Of a stretch of DNA of 64,000 bases, positions 8,262 through 16,189 are shown piece by piece; the first letter of the stretch is position 1; each line of letters starts with the position of its first letter. The DNA comes from Ferrovibrio sp046297895 (lineage in GTDB: Bacteria > Pseudomonadota > Alphaproteobacteria > Ferrovibrionales > Ferrovibrionaceae): the NCBI RefSeq assembly GCF_046297895.1, contig NZ_JBKBHC010000002.1:248001-312000 (forward strand), in the 5' to 3' direction. The position numbers were made by a program, and so were the translations under genes. Under the pieces are notes generated by a model that was not told the DNA's origin, ran no database searches, and saw only the letters and a program-made list of their open reading frames with translations.

Positions 8262-9242
8262 ATGGCCCTTGACCCGTGTCGGGATGCCGCCGCTTGGATC
8301 GCGGCGCATGACACCATGCGCAGCAGCGTGCTGGAACAGAGCTGGTGTTATGGCGAAGCGGTTGCCACTGCATCGAACGGCAAGGTGCAGCCTGAACGCT
8401 GGCTGGTCCGCCTGCGGGGCGATGCGGTTGCCATGGCGCAGGTCTTTACGCGACGCATCGGTCCGCTCGGGCAATATGTCCGCCTGGTGCGCGGTCCGCT
8501 TTTCGCGCCCGGACTCGACCGCGCCAGCCGCGACGCCGCACTGGCGCTGATCCGCGCACGGTATCCATGGCGGCGGCGCTGCCTGCTGTGGTGGCTGCCG
8601 GAACTGAACGGCGGGTCGGATTCCGAGAACGCCATGGCGCGGCTTGGCATGCGCCCGATGGTGACGGGCTATTCCTCGATCCGCCTGGATCTGACGCCGC
8701 CGCTTGAACGCCTGCGCAGCCAGCTCGACGGCAAGTGGCGCAACACGCTTAAAACGGCCGAGAAATCGGCGCTGCTCATGGAGGTGGCGAGCCGCGCCGA
8801 GGGCAGCTGGCACGACGATGCCTTCACCGCGCTGATGGGCGAGCATGACGAGCATCGGCTGGACAACCGTTTCCTTGGTCCCGATGCGGTTTTCTACTCG
8901 GCCTTCGCCGATGCCGTCGGCGACCGCAGGAGCGCGGACGAGGACGCACTCCTGCTATGGGCGCATGCCGGCCTGCATCTGGGCAAGGTGCGCCCGATTG
9001 CCGGCATCCTGGTGCTGCGTCATGGCCGCGGCGCGACCTATGCGATGGGCTGGAGCAACGAGGCCGGCCGTCTGGTCAAGGCGCATTACCGGCTGATCTG
9101 GCGCGCGGTGGCCGAACTGAAATCGCGCGGCGTGACGCAGTTCGACCTGGGCGGCGTGGACACCGAGCGCGGCGCCGGCGTGGCGCGCTTCAAACTGGGG
9201 CTTGGCGGCGAGGTTTTCACCCTGGCAGGAAGTTTCGTGTAA
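8262..9242 (+). CDS. FemAB/BioF2-like GNAT-superfamily protein
   Basis: A protein of about 326 aa related to FemA/FemX-type aminoacyltransferases and BioF2-like acetyltransferases (fold-level call by eye). It has KWRNTLKTAEKSALL in the middle, a conserved AYAMGWS strand, and a C-terminal GVTQFDLGGVDTERGAGVARFKLGLGG block typical of the family's second GNAT fold. It likely attaches an acyl or aminoacyl group to a cell-envelope or small-molecule acceptor. The start is uncertain: ATG 8262 has GCAGGA just upstream and ATG 8250 is the alternative. A strong terminator lies 77 bp downstream. Confidence 0.75.
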   Translation: MALDPCRDAAAWIAAHDTMRSSVLEQSWCYGEAVATASNGKVQPERWLVRLRGDAVAMAQVFTRRIGPLGQYVRLVRGPLFAPGLDRASRDAALALIRARYPWRRRCLLWWLPELNGGSDSENAMARLGMRPMVTGYSSIRLDLTPPLERLRSQLDGKWRNTLKTAEKSALLMEVASRAEGSWHDDAFTALMGEHDEHRLDNRFLGPDAVFYSAFADAVGDRRSADEDALLLWAHAGLHLGKVRPIAGILVLRHGRGATYAMGWSNEAGRLVKAHYRLIWRAVAELKSRGVTQFDLGGVDTERGAGVARFKLGLGGEVFTLAGSFV

Positions 9243-9318
9243 GGCCCCGTTTCTGTCATAAAAGTCGCCGGATTGCCGCGATTTTCGCGGATAAAATGTG
9301 ATCCCTGTACCACAGGAC

Positions 9319-9348
9319 AAAAAATTGCCCTTCAGGGGCAGTTTTTTC
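9319..9348 (+). terminator. Rho-independent terminator after the FemAB-like gene
   Basis: Six A (9319-9324) pair with six T (9342-9347) around a GCCC/GGGC core, giving a 12-bp stem with one G.T wobble and a 5-nt loop. The flanking A and T runs make it usable from both sides. Confidence 0.85.
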
Positions 9349-9385
9349 TTGCATCAGGGGGCCTTTGGCCCCATACCCCCCTCCC

Positions 9386-9470
9386 AGAGACTGTTTGGAA
9401 AGTGGCGCATGGCCGCCGGCAATTTCCGTTACTTGCCGGCCGGAACCACGGGGCTTTCCCAACAGTCTCT
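9386..9470 (+). ncRNA. Candidate structured RNA leader of the speD-speE operon
   Basis: The arm at 9386-9402 pairs with 9454-9470 over 17 positions with one mismatch (T9396 opposite C9460). Nested inside is a perfect 8-bp hairpin (9415-9422 with 9433-9440, 10-nt loop). A further perfect 8-bp hairpin (9496-9503/9518-9525) sits between this element and the ribosome-binding site. The region lies past the upstream gene's terminator, so it belongs to a speDE transcript or is a separate small RNA. I do not recognise it as SAM-II, speF or any known riboswitch. Regulation of polyamine synthesis is inferred from position alone. Confidence 0.45.
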
Positions 9471-9544
9471 CTGCCAATCGGACAACCCTTTTATCGAGCC
9501 GCCGCGTTTTCCGTCTCGGCGGCTCCCCCTTGGTGGAGAGTGAC

Positions 9545-9982
9545 ATGACCAAGAAGGCAACCAAGCCCGCCCTGTACGAAGTTCCGGCCCTGCCGGAGGC
9601 GAATGCGGCGGACGAACACTTCATTTGCAAGGACGGTGTGCGCTACGCCGGCATGCATCTGATCATCGATCTGTGGGGCGGCAAGCACCTCGACAATCTC
9701 GCGCTGGTGAAGCAGACGCTGACCGATGCGGTGGCCGAGATCGGCGCCACGCTGCTCAACATCGACCTGCATCACTTCGAGCCCAATGGCGGCATTTCCG
9801 GCGTGGCCGTGCTGGCGGAAAGCCACATGTCGATCCACACCTGGCCGGAAAAGGGCTATGCCGCGCTCGACGTCTTCGTATGCGGCGACTGCCAGCCGCA
9901 GAAGGCGATTCCCGTTCTGCGCCGCGCTTTCCTGCCCGACAACATCCAGTGCACCGAGATGAAGCGGGGCCTGATCCTGTGA
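9545..9982 (+). CDS. speD: S-adenosylmethionine decarboxylase proenzyme
   Basis: Makes decarboxylated SAM, the aminopropyl donor for spermidine. It is the short prokaryotic type (145 aa). The proenzyme self-cleaves in AESHMSIHTWPE: Ser93, after Glu92, becomes the pyruvoyl cofactor. GDCQPQKA carries the conserved Cys region. The start ATG 9545 has GGTGGAG six bases upstream. An in-frame ATG at 9365 is rejected because the extension crosses the long inverted repeat and has no family similarity. It is coupled to speE through a 4-bp GTGA overlap. Confidence 0.95.
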   Translation: MTKKATKPALYEVPALPEANAADEHFICKDGVRYAGMHLIIDLWGGKHLDNLALVKQTLTDAVAEIGATLLNIDLHHFEPNGGISGVAVLAESHMSIHTWPEKGYAALDVFVCGDCQPQKAIPVLRRAFLPDNIQCTEMKRGLIL

Positions 9983-10872
9983 CCACGTGGTTCAACGAGA
10001 CGCTCTATGCCGGCTTCCGGCAGAGCCACGAGATCAAGAAGGTCCTGTTCGAGGGCAAGTCGAAATACCAGAAGGTGAAGGTGTTCGAGAGCGGCCGCTT
10101 CGGCCGCATGCTCGCGCTCGACGGCGTCGTGCAATGCACCGAAGGCGATGAATTCGTCTATCACGAGATGCTGACGCATCTGCCGATCCTGGCCCATGGC
10201 AAGGTGGAATCGGTTCTGATCGTCGGCGGCGGCGATGGCGGCATCCTGGAAGAGGTGCTCAAGCACAAATCCGTCAAGCGCGTCACCATGGTCGAGATCG
10301 ACGGCATGGTGATCGAGGTGGCGAAGAAGTATCTGCCGAAAATCTGCGGCAAGGCCTTCAGCGACAAGCGCACCAATCTGATCGTCGGCGACGGTGCGGC
10401 CTATGTGGCCAGCACGAAGGACCGCTACGACCTGGTGATCGTCGACCGGCCCGATCCGGTCGGCCCAGCCACCGTGCTGTTCTCCAAAGCCTTCTACGAC
10501 AATTGCCGCCGGGTGATGAAGCCGGGCGCCATTCTTGTCGCGCAGAACGGCGTGCCGCACATGCAGGGCCCGGAACTGACCGACGCCATCAGGCTGTTCC
10601 AGAAGATCTGGGCCCATTCGGGCACCTATCTGGCCGTGGTGCCGACCTATGTCTGCGGCTTCATGTCGCTGACCTGGGCCTGCGACCGCGACATCACCGA
10701 CGTGGATCCGCGCGACATCTTCGCCCGCTTCGACAGGGCCAAGCTGCCCGCCCTGCGCTACTACAATCCGGAAATCCATTTCGGCGCCTTTGCGCTGCCC
10801 AACTTCGTCGCCCGGTTGCTGCCGGCGCCCAAGGCGACGAAGACGGTCGCGGCTAAGCAGAAAAAGCGCTGA
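9979..10872 (+). CDS. speE: Polyamine aminopropyltransferase (spermidine synthase)
   Basis: Transfers an aminopropyl group from decarboxylated SAM to putrescine (or a related diamine). The 297-aa protein has the Rossmann GGGDGG motif (83-88), EIDGMVIEVAKKYLP binding the SAM-type ligand, and LRYYNPEIHFGAFALP near the C-terminus. The active-site motif reads DRPDP at 156-160, where the family usually has D-S/C/T-T/S-DP; both Asp residues are kept. The GTG start overlaps the speD stop. A terminator follows at 10911. The substrate assumption (putrescine to spermidine) rests on the operon. Confidence 0.93.
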   Translation: MTTWFNETLYAGFRQSHEIKKVLFEGKSKYQKVKVFESGRFGRMLALDGVVQCTEGDEFVYHEMLTHLPILAHGKVESVLIVGGGDGGILEEVLKHKSVKRVTMVEIDGMVIEVAKKYLPKICGKAFSDKRTNLIVGDGAAYVASTKDRYDLVIVDRPDPVGPATVLFSKAFYDNCRRVMKPGAILVAQNGVPHMQGPELTDAIRLFQKIWAHSGTYLAVVPTYVCGFMSLTWACDRDITDVDPRDIFARFDRAKLPALRYYNPEIHFGAFALPNFVARLLPAPKATKTVAAKQKKR

Positions 10873-10910
10873 ACCGGCATTTTCCGGGAAAAGCCAACGC
10901 CATCCCCGCG

Positions 10911-10942
10911 CCCACCGGTCGATCCGGTGGGTGTCTTGTTTT
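10911..10942 (+). terminator. Terminator of the speD-speE operon
   Basis: A perfect 8-bp stem CCCACCGG/CCGGTGGG (10911-10918, 10924-10931) with a 5-nt loop, followed by a T-rich tail. Confidence 0.75.
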
Positions 10943-11026
10943 GCGGTCGGCGCGGGACGGCAGCCTTGCTTGAAACGGGCGGGATTGGTCGTATATTATA
11001 ACGCGATCTCGTCGTGAGGCCCGACC

Positions 11027-11539
11027 ATGCTGCGTCGTCAATTCCTGTCCCGCTTTTCGGTTTCCGCCGCTGCCGGCCTGGCCGGAACGGGCTTCATCTG
11101 CGCCGCCGGCGACGCGGCCGCCATTTCCATTCAGCCCGCCGAGGGCGGCGCCCTGACCCATCTGCGCCAGCCTGCCCCGGGCGTGGATGGTGCTCTGGAC
11201 TGGGATCTGCTGGCCCAGGCCGGCGAGAGCAAATTCCAGGACGGCACGATCAGCCGTTTCCCCGCCGCCCTGCGGGCGCTGGACGGCCAGGACGTGACGG
11301 TGAGCGGCTACATGATGCCGTTCCGCGACGGCAAGACGCATGTCGAATTCCTGCTCGGCGCGCTGCAGTTCCATTGCGCAAGCTGCATGGTGGGCGATCT
11401 CGCCCGGCTGGTGGCGGTGAAGGCCGCCGAGCCGGTGGCCTATGCCGAACGGCCGGTGCTGGTGCGCGGCACCCTGCGGCTGCTGGAAAGCGAGCAATCG
11501 CCGCTATTCTACCGCCTGGATGCAGCCCGGTCGGCGTGA
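11027..11539 (+). CDS. DUF3299 domain exported protein
   Basis: A 170-aa protein with a twin-arginine-like N-terminus (RRQFLSR) and a hydrophobic leader ending near residue 32, so it is probably exported. The rest matches the DUF3299 pattern: a KFQDGTISRFPAALRALDG stretch, then VTVSGYMMPF and LGALQFHCASC, a Cys-x-x-Cys region that could bind metal. The function is unknown; relatives often lie beside ABC-type or metal-related genes. Here it is alone after the spe terminator. ATG 11027 is the first in-frame start. Confidence 0.75.
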   Translation: MLRRQFLSRFSVSAAAGLAGTGFICAAGDAAAISIQPAEGGALTHLRQPAPGVDGALDWDLLAQAGESKFQDGTISRFPAALRALDGQDVTVSGYMMPFRDGKTHVEFLLGALQFHCASCMVGDLARLVAVKAAEPVAYAERPVLVRGTLRLLESEQSPLFYRLDAARSA

Positions 11540-11672
11540 TCGGCCGACTTGATCTAGCCGGCGGTTTTCCCTAAAAATCGGCCTCCCGGTAGCGGCCTTC
11601 AATCGAATCGTTCCTTGCGCGATGCGCCACGCATCGTCGCGCCCTGTCCCGCCATTCCGGATTTTCCTCGTC

Positions 11673-12578
11673 ATGACCGCAACCGCTTCCCATGCACCTG
11701 CCGCGCGCCTGCGCGCCACCCTGATCGGCACCATCGCCATCTGGCTGTGGGCCTCATTGGCCCTGTTCACCACGCTGACCCCCAGCGTACCGGCCCTGCA
11801 GCTCACCGCCATGACCTTCACCCTCTCGGCGGTTGCCGCCATCGTGCTGTGGCTGCTGCGCGGCGACGGCATCAAAGGCGTGGCACGGCATTTCAGCCTG
11901 AGCCCGGCCGCCTGGGCGCTCGGCGTCTTTGGCCTGTTCGGCTATCACGCGCTGTATTTCCTGGCGCTCAAGCTGGCACCGCCGCTGGAGGCCAGCCTGA
12001 TCAACTATCTGTGGCCGCTGCTGATCGTGCTGTTCTCGGCGTTGCTGCCGGGCGAGAAGCTGCGCTGGTTCCATCTGGCCGGCGCCGCCTTGGGCCTGGG
12101 CGGCACTGTGATCCTGATCGCCGGCAAGGGCGAGCTGGGTTTCGACTGGCGTTATGCGGCCGGCTATGCCGCCGCTTTCGCCTGCGCCTTCACCTGGTCC
12201 AGCTATTCCGTGCTGAGCCGCCGCTTCGCCGCCGTGCCGACCGATGCCGTCGGCGCCTTCTGCGCCGCCACGGCGCTGCTGTCCTGGCTGGGGCATTTCG
12301 CCTTCGAGACCACCGGCCTGCCAGCCTCGACGGGCGAATGGGCGGCAATCATCGCGCTGGGCCTTGGCCCCGTGGGCCTCGCCTTCTTCTGCTGGGACCA
12401 CGGCATGAAGCGCGGCGATGTGCGCGCCCTTGGCACCATGGCCTATGCTGCGCCGCTGCTGTCCACCCTGTTGCTGATCGCGTTCGGCCAGGGTGCGCTC
12501 ACGCTGCCGGTGCTGCTGGCCTGCGCGCTGATCGTCGGCGGCGCCGTGCTAGGCTCGGGCGACCTGCGGCGGCGCTGA
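11673..12578 (+). CDS. EamA/DMT family exporter (YddG-like)
   Basis: A 301-aa inner-membrane protein with ten predicted hydrophobic helices in two EamA repeats. Short motifs recall the aromatic-amino-acid exporter YddG and relatives: NYLWPLLIVLFS at the repeat 1 end, AFTWSSYSVLSRR in repeat 2 and FFCWDHGMKRGDV. The substrate is a guess from that resemblance. I start at ATG 11673 (MTATAS); an upstream ATG at 11622 gives a non-family Arg-rich tail. Its 3' end overlaps the convergent MFS gene by 30 bp. Confidence 0.85.
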   Translation: MTATASHAPAARLRATLIGTIAIWLWASLALFTTLTPSVPALQLTAMTFTLSAVAAIVLWLLRGDGIKGVARHFSLSPAAWALGVFGLFGYHALYFLALKLAPPLEASLINYLWPLLIVLFSALLPGEKLRWFHLAGAALGLGGTVILIAGKGELGFDWRYAAGYAAAFACAFTWSSYSVLSRRFAAVPTDAVGAFCAATALLSWLGHFAFETTGLPASTGEWAAIIALGLGPVGLAFFCWDHGMKRGDVRALGTMAYAAPLLSTLLLIAFGQGALTLPVLLACALIVGGAVLGSGDLRRR

Positions 12579-13778
12579 GCCGGCATCCTCGCGGCCGCCA
12601 TTCTCGCCCGCATAATTGGGGAAGGCGAGCGCCGCAAGGAAGATGCTGAGGCCCAGCGCGGCCAGAATGGCAAACAGCATGGCAAAGCCGCCGCCGCGAT
12701 CGTGCACCAGCGCGATCAGCGGCACGGCGGTGGCGCTGGCGCCGAAGGACAGCAGGTAGCGCAGGGAATAAGCCCGTGCCCGCCATGCGTCGGAGGTGTA
12801 TTTCGCCACCATGGCATCGTTGATCGTCACCTGGCCGAAGATGGCGAACATGATGCCCAGGCAGGGCAGCAGCAGCCAGGCATTCTCCAGCCAGCCAGCC
12901 AGCAGCAGGCAGGGCGCCTGCAGGAAGGCGACCGGCACGAAGATCTGCTTCAGCGTGAAACGGTCGACCAGGCGGCCGATGATCAACTGCGCCAGTGCGC
13001 CGGCCAGATAGACCAGGCTGACCACCAGGCTGATGCCGACCGGCGAGGCGATCAGATCCGGCAGGCGTTCGTCAAACAGCTTGGGCAGCGCGATGGTGGC
13101 GGCATTGAATACCACGCCGCCGCTGACCCCAACCACGGCCAGCACGGCAAAAGCCCTGACCGCCACGGCGCGCGGCACATGCGGTTGCGGCTGGCCGCCC
13201 TTGCGCGGCGGCGAGGCATGCTCGGGCACCAGCGCCAGATAGGCAATGCCGATGATGATCGCAGCAATGCCGGGCAGGATGAAGGCCGCGCGCCAGCCGG
13301 CGAATTGCGCGATCGCGCCGGTGGCCAGTGCGGCAATCGCCACGCCGAGATTGCCCCATACGCCATTCAGTCCGATTTCGCGCCCCATGGTCTGCGGCCC
13401 CAGGGCCGCGGCGTGGGCGGTGAGCATCGCCGTTCCGACCGGATGATAGATCGCCGCGAACAGCCCGATCAGCGTGAGCGCAGAAGCCAGGAACCACAGC
13501 GACTGGCTGAACCCGGCCAGGATGGCGCTGGCCCCGATGCCGAGGAAAAAAACGCCCAGCATGTGCCGGCGGCTCCAGCGGTCGCCCAGCCAGCCGGCCG
13601 GGATCGACCCCGCCCCGAAGGCGATGAACCCGCCCAGCGACAGGGCCAGCAATTCGCCGTAGGAGCGGCCGAAATCCGCCTCCATCGCCAGCACGGCGGT
13701 GGGGAAGATCAGCATGAACTTGTGATCGACCAGATGGGCGAGATTGACGAAGCCGATGACGCGGCGGGAGATGGACAT
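12549..13778 (-). CDS. MFS transporter
   Basis: A 409-aa 12-TM major facilitator protein. The first half has the MFS loop motif GWLGDRWSRRHMLG and the central loop near residues 195-215 is charged. LIIGRLVDRF is the corresponding motif of the second half. The substrate is unknown; an efflux role is plausible because it is divergent from an AraC-type regulator with an operator-like repeat between them. Start ATG 13778 (MSISRR) puts TM1 directly after a basic N-terminus. A long in-frame extension upstream is antisense to the regulator and is rejected. Confidence 0.88.
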   Translation of the reverse strand: MSISRRVIGFVNLAHLVDHKFMLIFPTAVLAMEADFGRSYGELLALSLGGFIAFGAGSIPAGWLGDRWSRRHMLGVFFLGIGASAILAGFSQSLWFLASALTLIGLFAAIYHPVGTAMLTAHAAALGPQTMGREIGLNGVWGNLGVAIAALATGAIAQFAGWRAAFILPGIAAIIIGIAYLALVPEHASPPRKGGQPQPHVPRAVAVRAFAVLAVVGVSGGVVFNAATIALPKLFDERLPDLIASPVGISLVVSLVYLAGALAQLIIGRLVDRFTLKQIFVPVAFLQAPCLLLAGWLENAWLLLPCLGIMFAIFGQVTINDAMVAKYTSDAWRARAYSLRYLLSFGASATAVPLIALVHDRGGGFAMLFAILAALGLSIFLAALAFPNYAGENGGREDAGSAPPQVARA

Positions 13779-13811
13779 GGCGGGAAGCCCCAGAGGAAAA
13801 CGGTTGCGGCG

Positions 13812-13857
13812 GACAGGATAGCCCTGTCTGATAGAAATCGTCTTGCCTATTTCTATC
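13812..13857. promoter_or_regulatory. Inverted repeats in the MFS/AraC divergent gap (candidate operator)
   Basis: GATAGAAAT (13830-13838) and ATTTCTATC (13849-13857) are perfect 9-bp inverted arms 10 bp apart, centred about 25 bp before the regulator ATG. A second repeat, GACAGG-N5-CCTGTC (13812-13828), sits beside it on the MFS side. Their place in a 90-bp divergent gap suggests binding by the AraC-type protein. Confidence 0.55.
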
Positions 13858-13868
13858 GAGATTCGGAC

Positions 13869-14642
13869 ATGGCCCGCAGCACCAACGCCGAGGATTATCA
13901 GCGCATCGCCCCGCCGGTCGCGGCGATGCCCAAGGATTTTCCCGCCGGCCACCACATCCCGCCGCACCGGCACGAGCGCGGCCAACTGGTCTATGCCGTG
14001 CGCGGGGTGATGCGGGTCGGCACCGCCCAGGGAACATGGGTGGTGCCGCCGCAGCGCGCATTGTGGATCCCGCCGCAGATCGAGCACGAGATCCGCATGG
14101 GCGGCGCCGTGGCCATGCGCACCCTCTACATCGCGCCGCGGGCCGCCCGGCATCTGCCGCAAGACTGCCAGGTGATCGAGGTCTCGCCGCTGCTGCGCGC
14201 ACTGGTCCTCGCCGCCATGGAGGGGCCCGTGGACTACCCGCGCGGCAGCCGCGGCGAAGCCATCGCAAAATTGCTGCTGCATGAACTGCGCGCCGTGCCG
14301 GCCCTGCCGCTGCACCTGCCGATGCCGCAGGAACCCCGGCTGCATGCGGTGTGCAACCGCATTCTGCAAAGCCTGGGCCGCGATGCCGGCATCGAAAGCT
14401 TCGCCGCCGAAGCCGGCCTGAGCAGCCGCAGCCTGGCGCGGCTGTTCCAGCGCGAGACCGGCATGGGGTTTACGGCCTGGCGCCAGCAGGCGCGGCTGGC
14501 CGAGGCGCTGGCACGGCTGAGCGCCGGCAGACCGGTCGCACTGGTAGCGGCCGAGCTGGGTTATGCCTCGGCAGCCGCCTTCACGGCGATGTTCCGAAAA
14601 AGCCTCGGCACCACGCCCGGCCGGTATTTCAGGAAGGTTTAA
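13869..14642 (+). CDS. AraC family transcriptional regulator with N-terminal cupin
   Basis: A 257-aa regulator. Residues about 20-110 form a cupin-like effector domain (HHIPPHRHERGQLVYAVRG, then WVVPPQRALWIPPQIEHEI). Residues 165-257 carry two helix-turn-helix units: FAAEAGLSSRSLARLFQRETG and VAAELGYASAAAFTAMFRKSLG, the latter matching the AraC signature and ending in TPGRYFRK. It probably controls the divergent MFS gene and itself through the inverted repeat at 13830-13857. A longer upstream frame is antisense to the MFS gene and is excluded. Confidence 0.92.
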   Translation: MARSTNAEDYQRIAPPVAAMPKDFPAGHHIPPHRHERGQLVYAVRGVMRVGTAQGTWVVPPQRALWIPPQIEHEIRMGGAVAMRTLYIAPRAARHLPQDCQVIEVSPLLRALVLAAMEGPVDYPRGSRGEAIAKLLLHELRAVPALPLHLPMPQEPRLHAVCNRILQSLGRDAGIESFAAEAGLSSRSLARLFQRETGMGFTAWRQQARLAEALARLSAGRPVALVAAELGYASAAAFTAMFRKSLGTTPGRYFRKV

Positions 14643-15130
14643 ACCGCCTTCTGCGGCAGCGGTTTTTCCATCAGCAGGATCGCCGTTCCGTCTTCCACCG
14701 TTTCGTCGACGATGCTGAAGCCCTGCCGCATATAGAAGGCCACCGCCCTGATGTTGCGCTTCTCCACCGAAAGGCAGAGTTTATCCGCTGCCGGATGCAG
14801 GGCGATCAGCCTGTCGAGGAAGCGATTGCCGATGCCCTGGCGCTGCCAGCCCGGCCTGACATACAGCCGGGCGATGTTCAGGACCGGCAAATTCCAGGCC
14901 TGCGCGAAAGCATGCCCCGCGATCTCACCATCCGCCTCGGCAACCAGGAAACAGGTGCCGCGCTGCCGCAACTGCTGCTGCAGCACCGACGGCGCATGCC
15001 AGAGCCGCGTGATGTCATCGACCTTGTCCCGCCCCAGCAGCGCATCGTAGGTATCGTGCCAGGTCTCAACCAGCAATGTGCTGACGGCTGGAATGTCCGC
15101 GGCGACGGCATTCCGGATCAGCACAGCCAT
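14639..15130 (-). CDS. GNAT family N-acetyltransferase
   Basis: A 163-aa single-domain GNAT. LYVRPGWQRQGIGNRFLDRLI is the acetyl-CoA binding motif A (R-x-x-G-x-G type), FLVAEADGEIAGHAFA is the central strand pair, and VEKRNIRAVAFYMRQGF is motif B. The acceptor is unknown. ATG 15130 is one base after the stop of the cupin gene, so it is the last cistron of a tightly coupled run rmuC-exoD-cupin-GNAT. Its 3' end overlaps the AraC gene by 4 bp in convergent orientation. Confidence 0.9.
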   Translation of the reverse strand: MAVLIRNAVAADIPAVSTLLVETWHDTYDALLGRDKVDDITRLWHAPSVLQQQLRQRGTCFLVAEADGEIAGHAFAQAWNLPVLNIARLYVRPGWQRQGIGNRFLDRLIALHPAADKLCLSVEKRNIRAVAFYMRQGFSIVDETVEDGTAILLMEKPLPQKAV

Positions 15131-15131
15131 G

Positions 15132-15551
15132 TCAGGGACTCCAGTCCGACGGGGCGAGTTCGAAACCGGCGAAATCGAAGCCGGGCGCAACGGTGCAGCC
15201 GACCAGCGTCCAGTCACCCAGCGATTCCGCCGCCTGCCAGTGATGCGGCGGCACGATGCCCTGGGGCCGGTGGCCTTCGGTCACGCCATGGCCCAGGGTG
15301 ATCTGCTGCACCGGCGCACCGGCCGTTTCCGCGATGCTCAAAAGCAGCGGTGCGCCGGCATGGAAATGCCAGATCTCGACGGCATCCACACGATGCCAGT
15401 GCGACCGCTCGCCGGCGCGTAGCAGGAAGTAGATCGCGGTCGAACGGCTGCGGCCATCGGGCCCGGGCGCGTCGCGGAAGGTTTCGACGTAATGCCCGCC
15501 TTCGGGATGCGGGCGCAGCTTCAGCGCCGCAATGATCTCGTCTGCCGTCAT
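15132..15551 (-). CDS. Cupin domain protein, DUF985 family
   Basis: A 139-aa DUF985-type cupin. It begins TADEIIAALKLRPHPEGGHYVETFRD and contains SRSTAIYFLLRAGERSHWHRVDAVEIWHFHAG, which holds the cupin metal-binding His/Glu set, then GHRPQGIVPPHHWQAAE and a VAPGFDFAGFELA ending, all typical of the family. The substrate is unknown. The start at 15551 overlaps the exoD stop by 4 bp (ATGA); a longer frame to 16112 is a shadow of exoD. Confidence 0.88.
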   Translation of the reverse strand: MTADEIIAALKLRPHPEGGHYVETFRDAPGPDGRSRSTAIYFLLRAGERSHWHRVDAVEIWHFHAGAPLLLSIAETAGAPVQQITLGHGVTEGHRPQGIVPPHHWQAAESLGDWTLVGCTVAPGFDFAGFELAPSDWSP

Positions 15552-16189
15552 CCGAACAACCATTGCAGCACCGAAATGCTGGTATCGACCAGGAACCAGA
15601 CCCAGCCGGTGGCGACCACGCTGGCGGCCAGGCTGGCGATCACCAGCACGCCGTCGCGCTCGACCTGGCCAAAAGCGGCCAGGATGATGGCCCAGGCCGG
15701 CAGCAGGTTGCCGAAGGGAATCGGCAGCGACAGCAGGAAGGCATTCCACAATACGATGCCGCCAATCAGCCGGCGCCCGCGACGGCCGGTGAGATGGACA
15801 TAGCGCGGCTTCACATAGCGCTCGATGCGCTCCAGCACGGGAATGGCCGGCCGCAGCAGTCTGGCCACATCTGCACGCCGATAGCTGCGCTCGCCCCAGC
15901 TTTTCGGGAACCAGGGATGGTCGAGACCGACCAGCAGCTGCGCCGCCAGCAGCAGCAGCGGCGCGCCCAGCACGGCCGACAGGCCCGGTGCGATCGGCGC
16001 CGGAATGCCGTTGGGCAACGCAAAAACCAGGATGGCGAGGCCGAAGGCGCGCAGGCCGAAGGCATGGATCAGATCGTGCAGCGTGATGCGATCCTCCGGA
16101 TCGCCCGCGCAAAGGGCGGCGATGATCTCGCTGACCTTGTGTGCCGCCTCGCCGTTGCCGTTATCGCCATTCAACGGGGCGTCGGTCAT
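15548..16189 (-). CDS. exoD: ExoD-like exopolysaccharide synthesis membrane protein
   Basis: A 213-aa polytopic protein of the ExoD family, named for a Rhizobium gene affecting exopolysaccharide and alkali tolerance. Visible features are an N-terminal soluble segment (ITLHDLIHAFGLRAFGLAILVFALPNGIP) and four or more hydrophobic helices, with the conserved LPIPFGNLLPAWAI near 155-168. The molecular function is undefined. It overlaps rmuC by 4 bp upstream and the cupin gene by 4 bp downstream, so expression is coupled. Confidence 0.85.
   Translation of the reverse strand: MTDAPLNGDNGNGEAAHKVSEIIAALCAGDPEDRITLHDLIHAFGLRAFGLAILVFALPNGIPAPIAPGLSAVLGAPLLLLAAQLLVGLDHPWFPKSWGERSYRRADVARLLRPAIPVLERIERYVKPRYVHLTGRRGRRLIGGIVLWNAFLLSLPIPFGNLLPAWAIILAAFGQVERDGVLVIASLAASVVATGWVWFLVDTSISVLQWLFG

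Larger units (their letters stand above)
9243..9544 (+). other. 302-bp intergenic region between the FemAB-like gene and speD
   Basis: Holds no gene. In order it contains the terminator at 9319-9348, a weak promoter (TTGCAT 9349-9354, 17 bp, CATACC 9372-9377), a nested long inverted repeat at 9386-9470, a second perfect hairpin at 9496-9525 and the speD ribosome-binding site GGTGGAG (9532-9538). Confidence 0.8.

Noticed and set aside
9300..9544. SAM-II/speF-type riboswitch or 6S RNA
   Set aside because: The conserved core sequences of SAM-II are not seen, and the element (about 85 nt) is too short for 6S RNA. It is kept only as an unclassified structure.
12702..13868. Frame extension upstream of the AraC-type regulator
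   Set aside because: It is antisense to the MFS transporter and has no domain. The cupin/HTH protein starts naturally at 13869.
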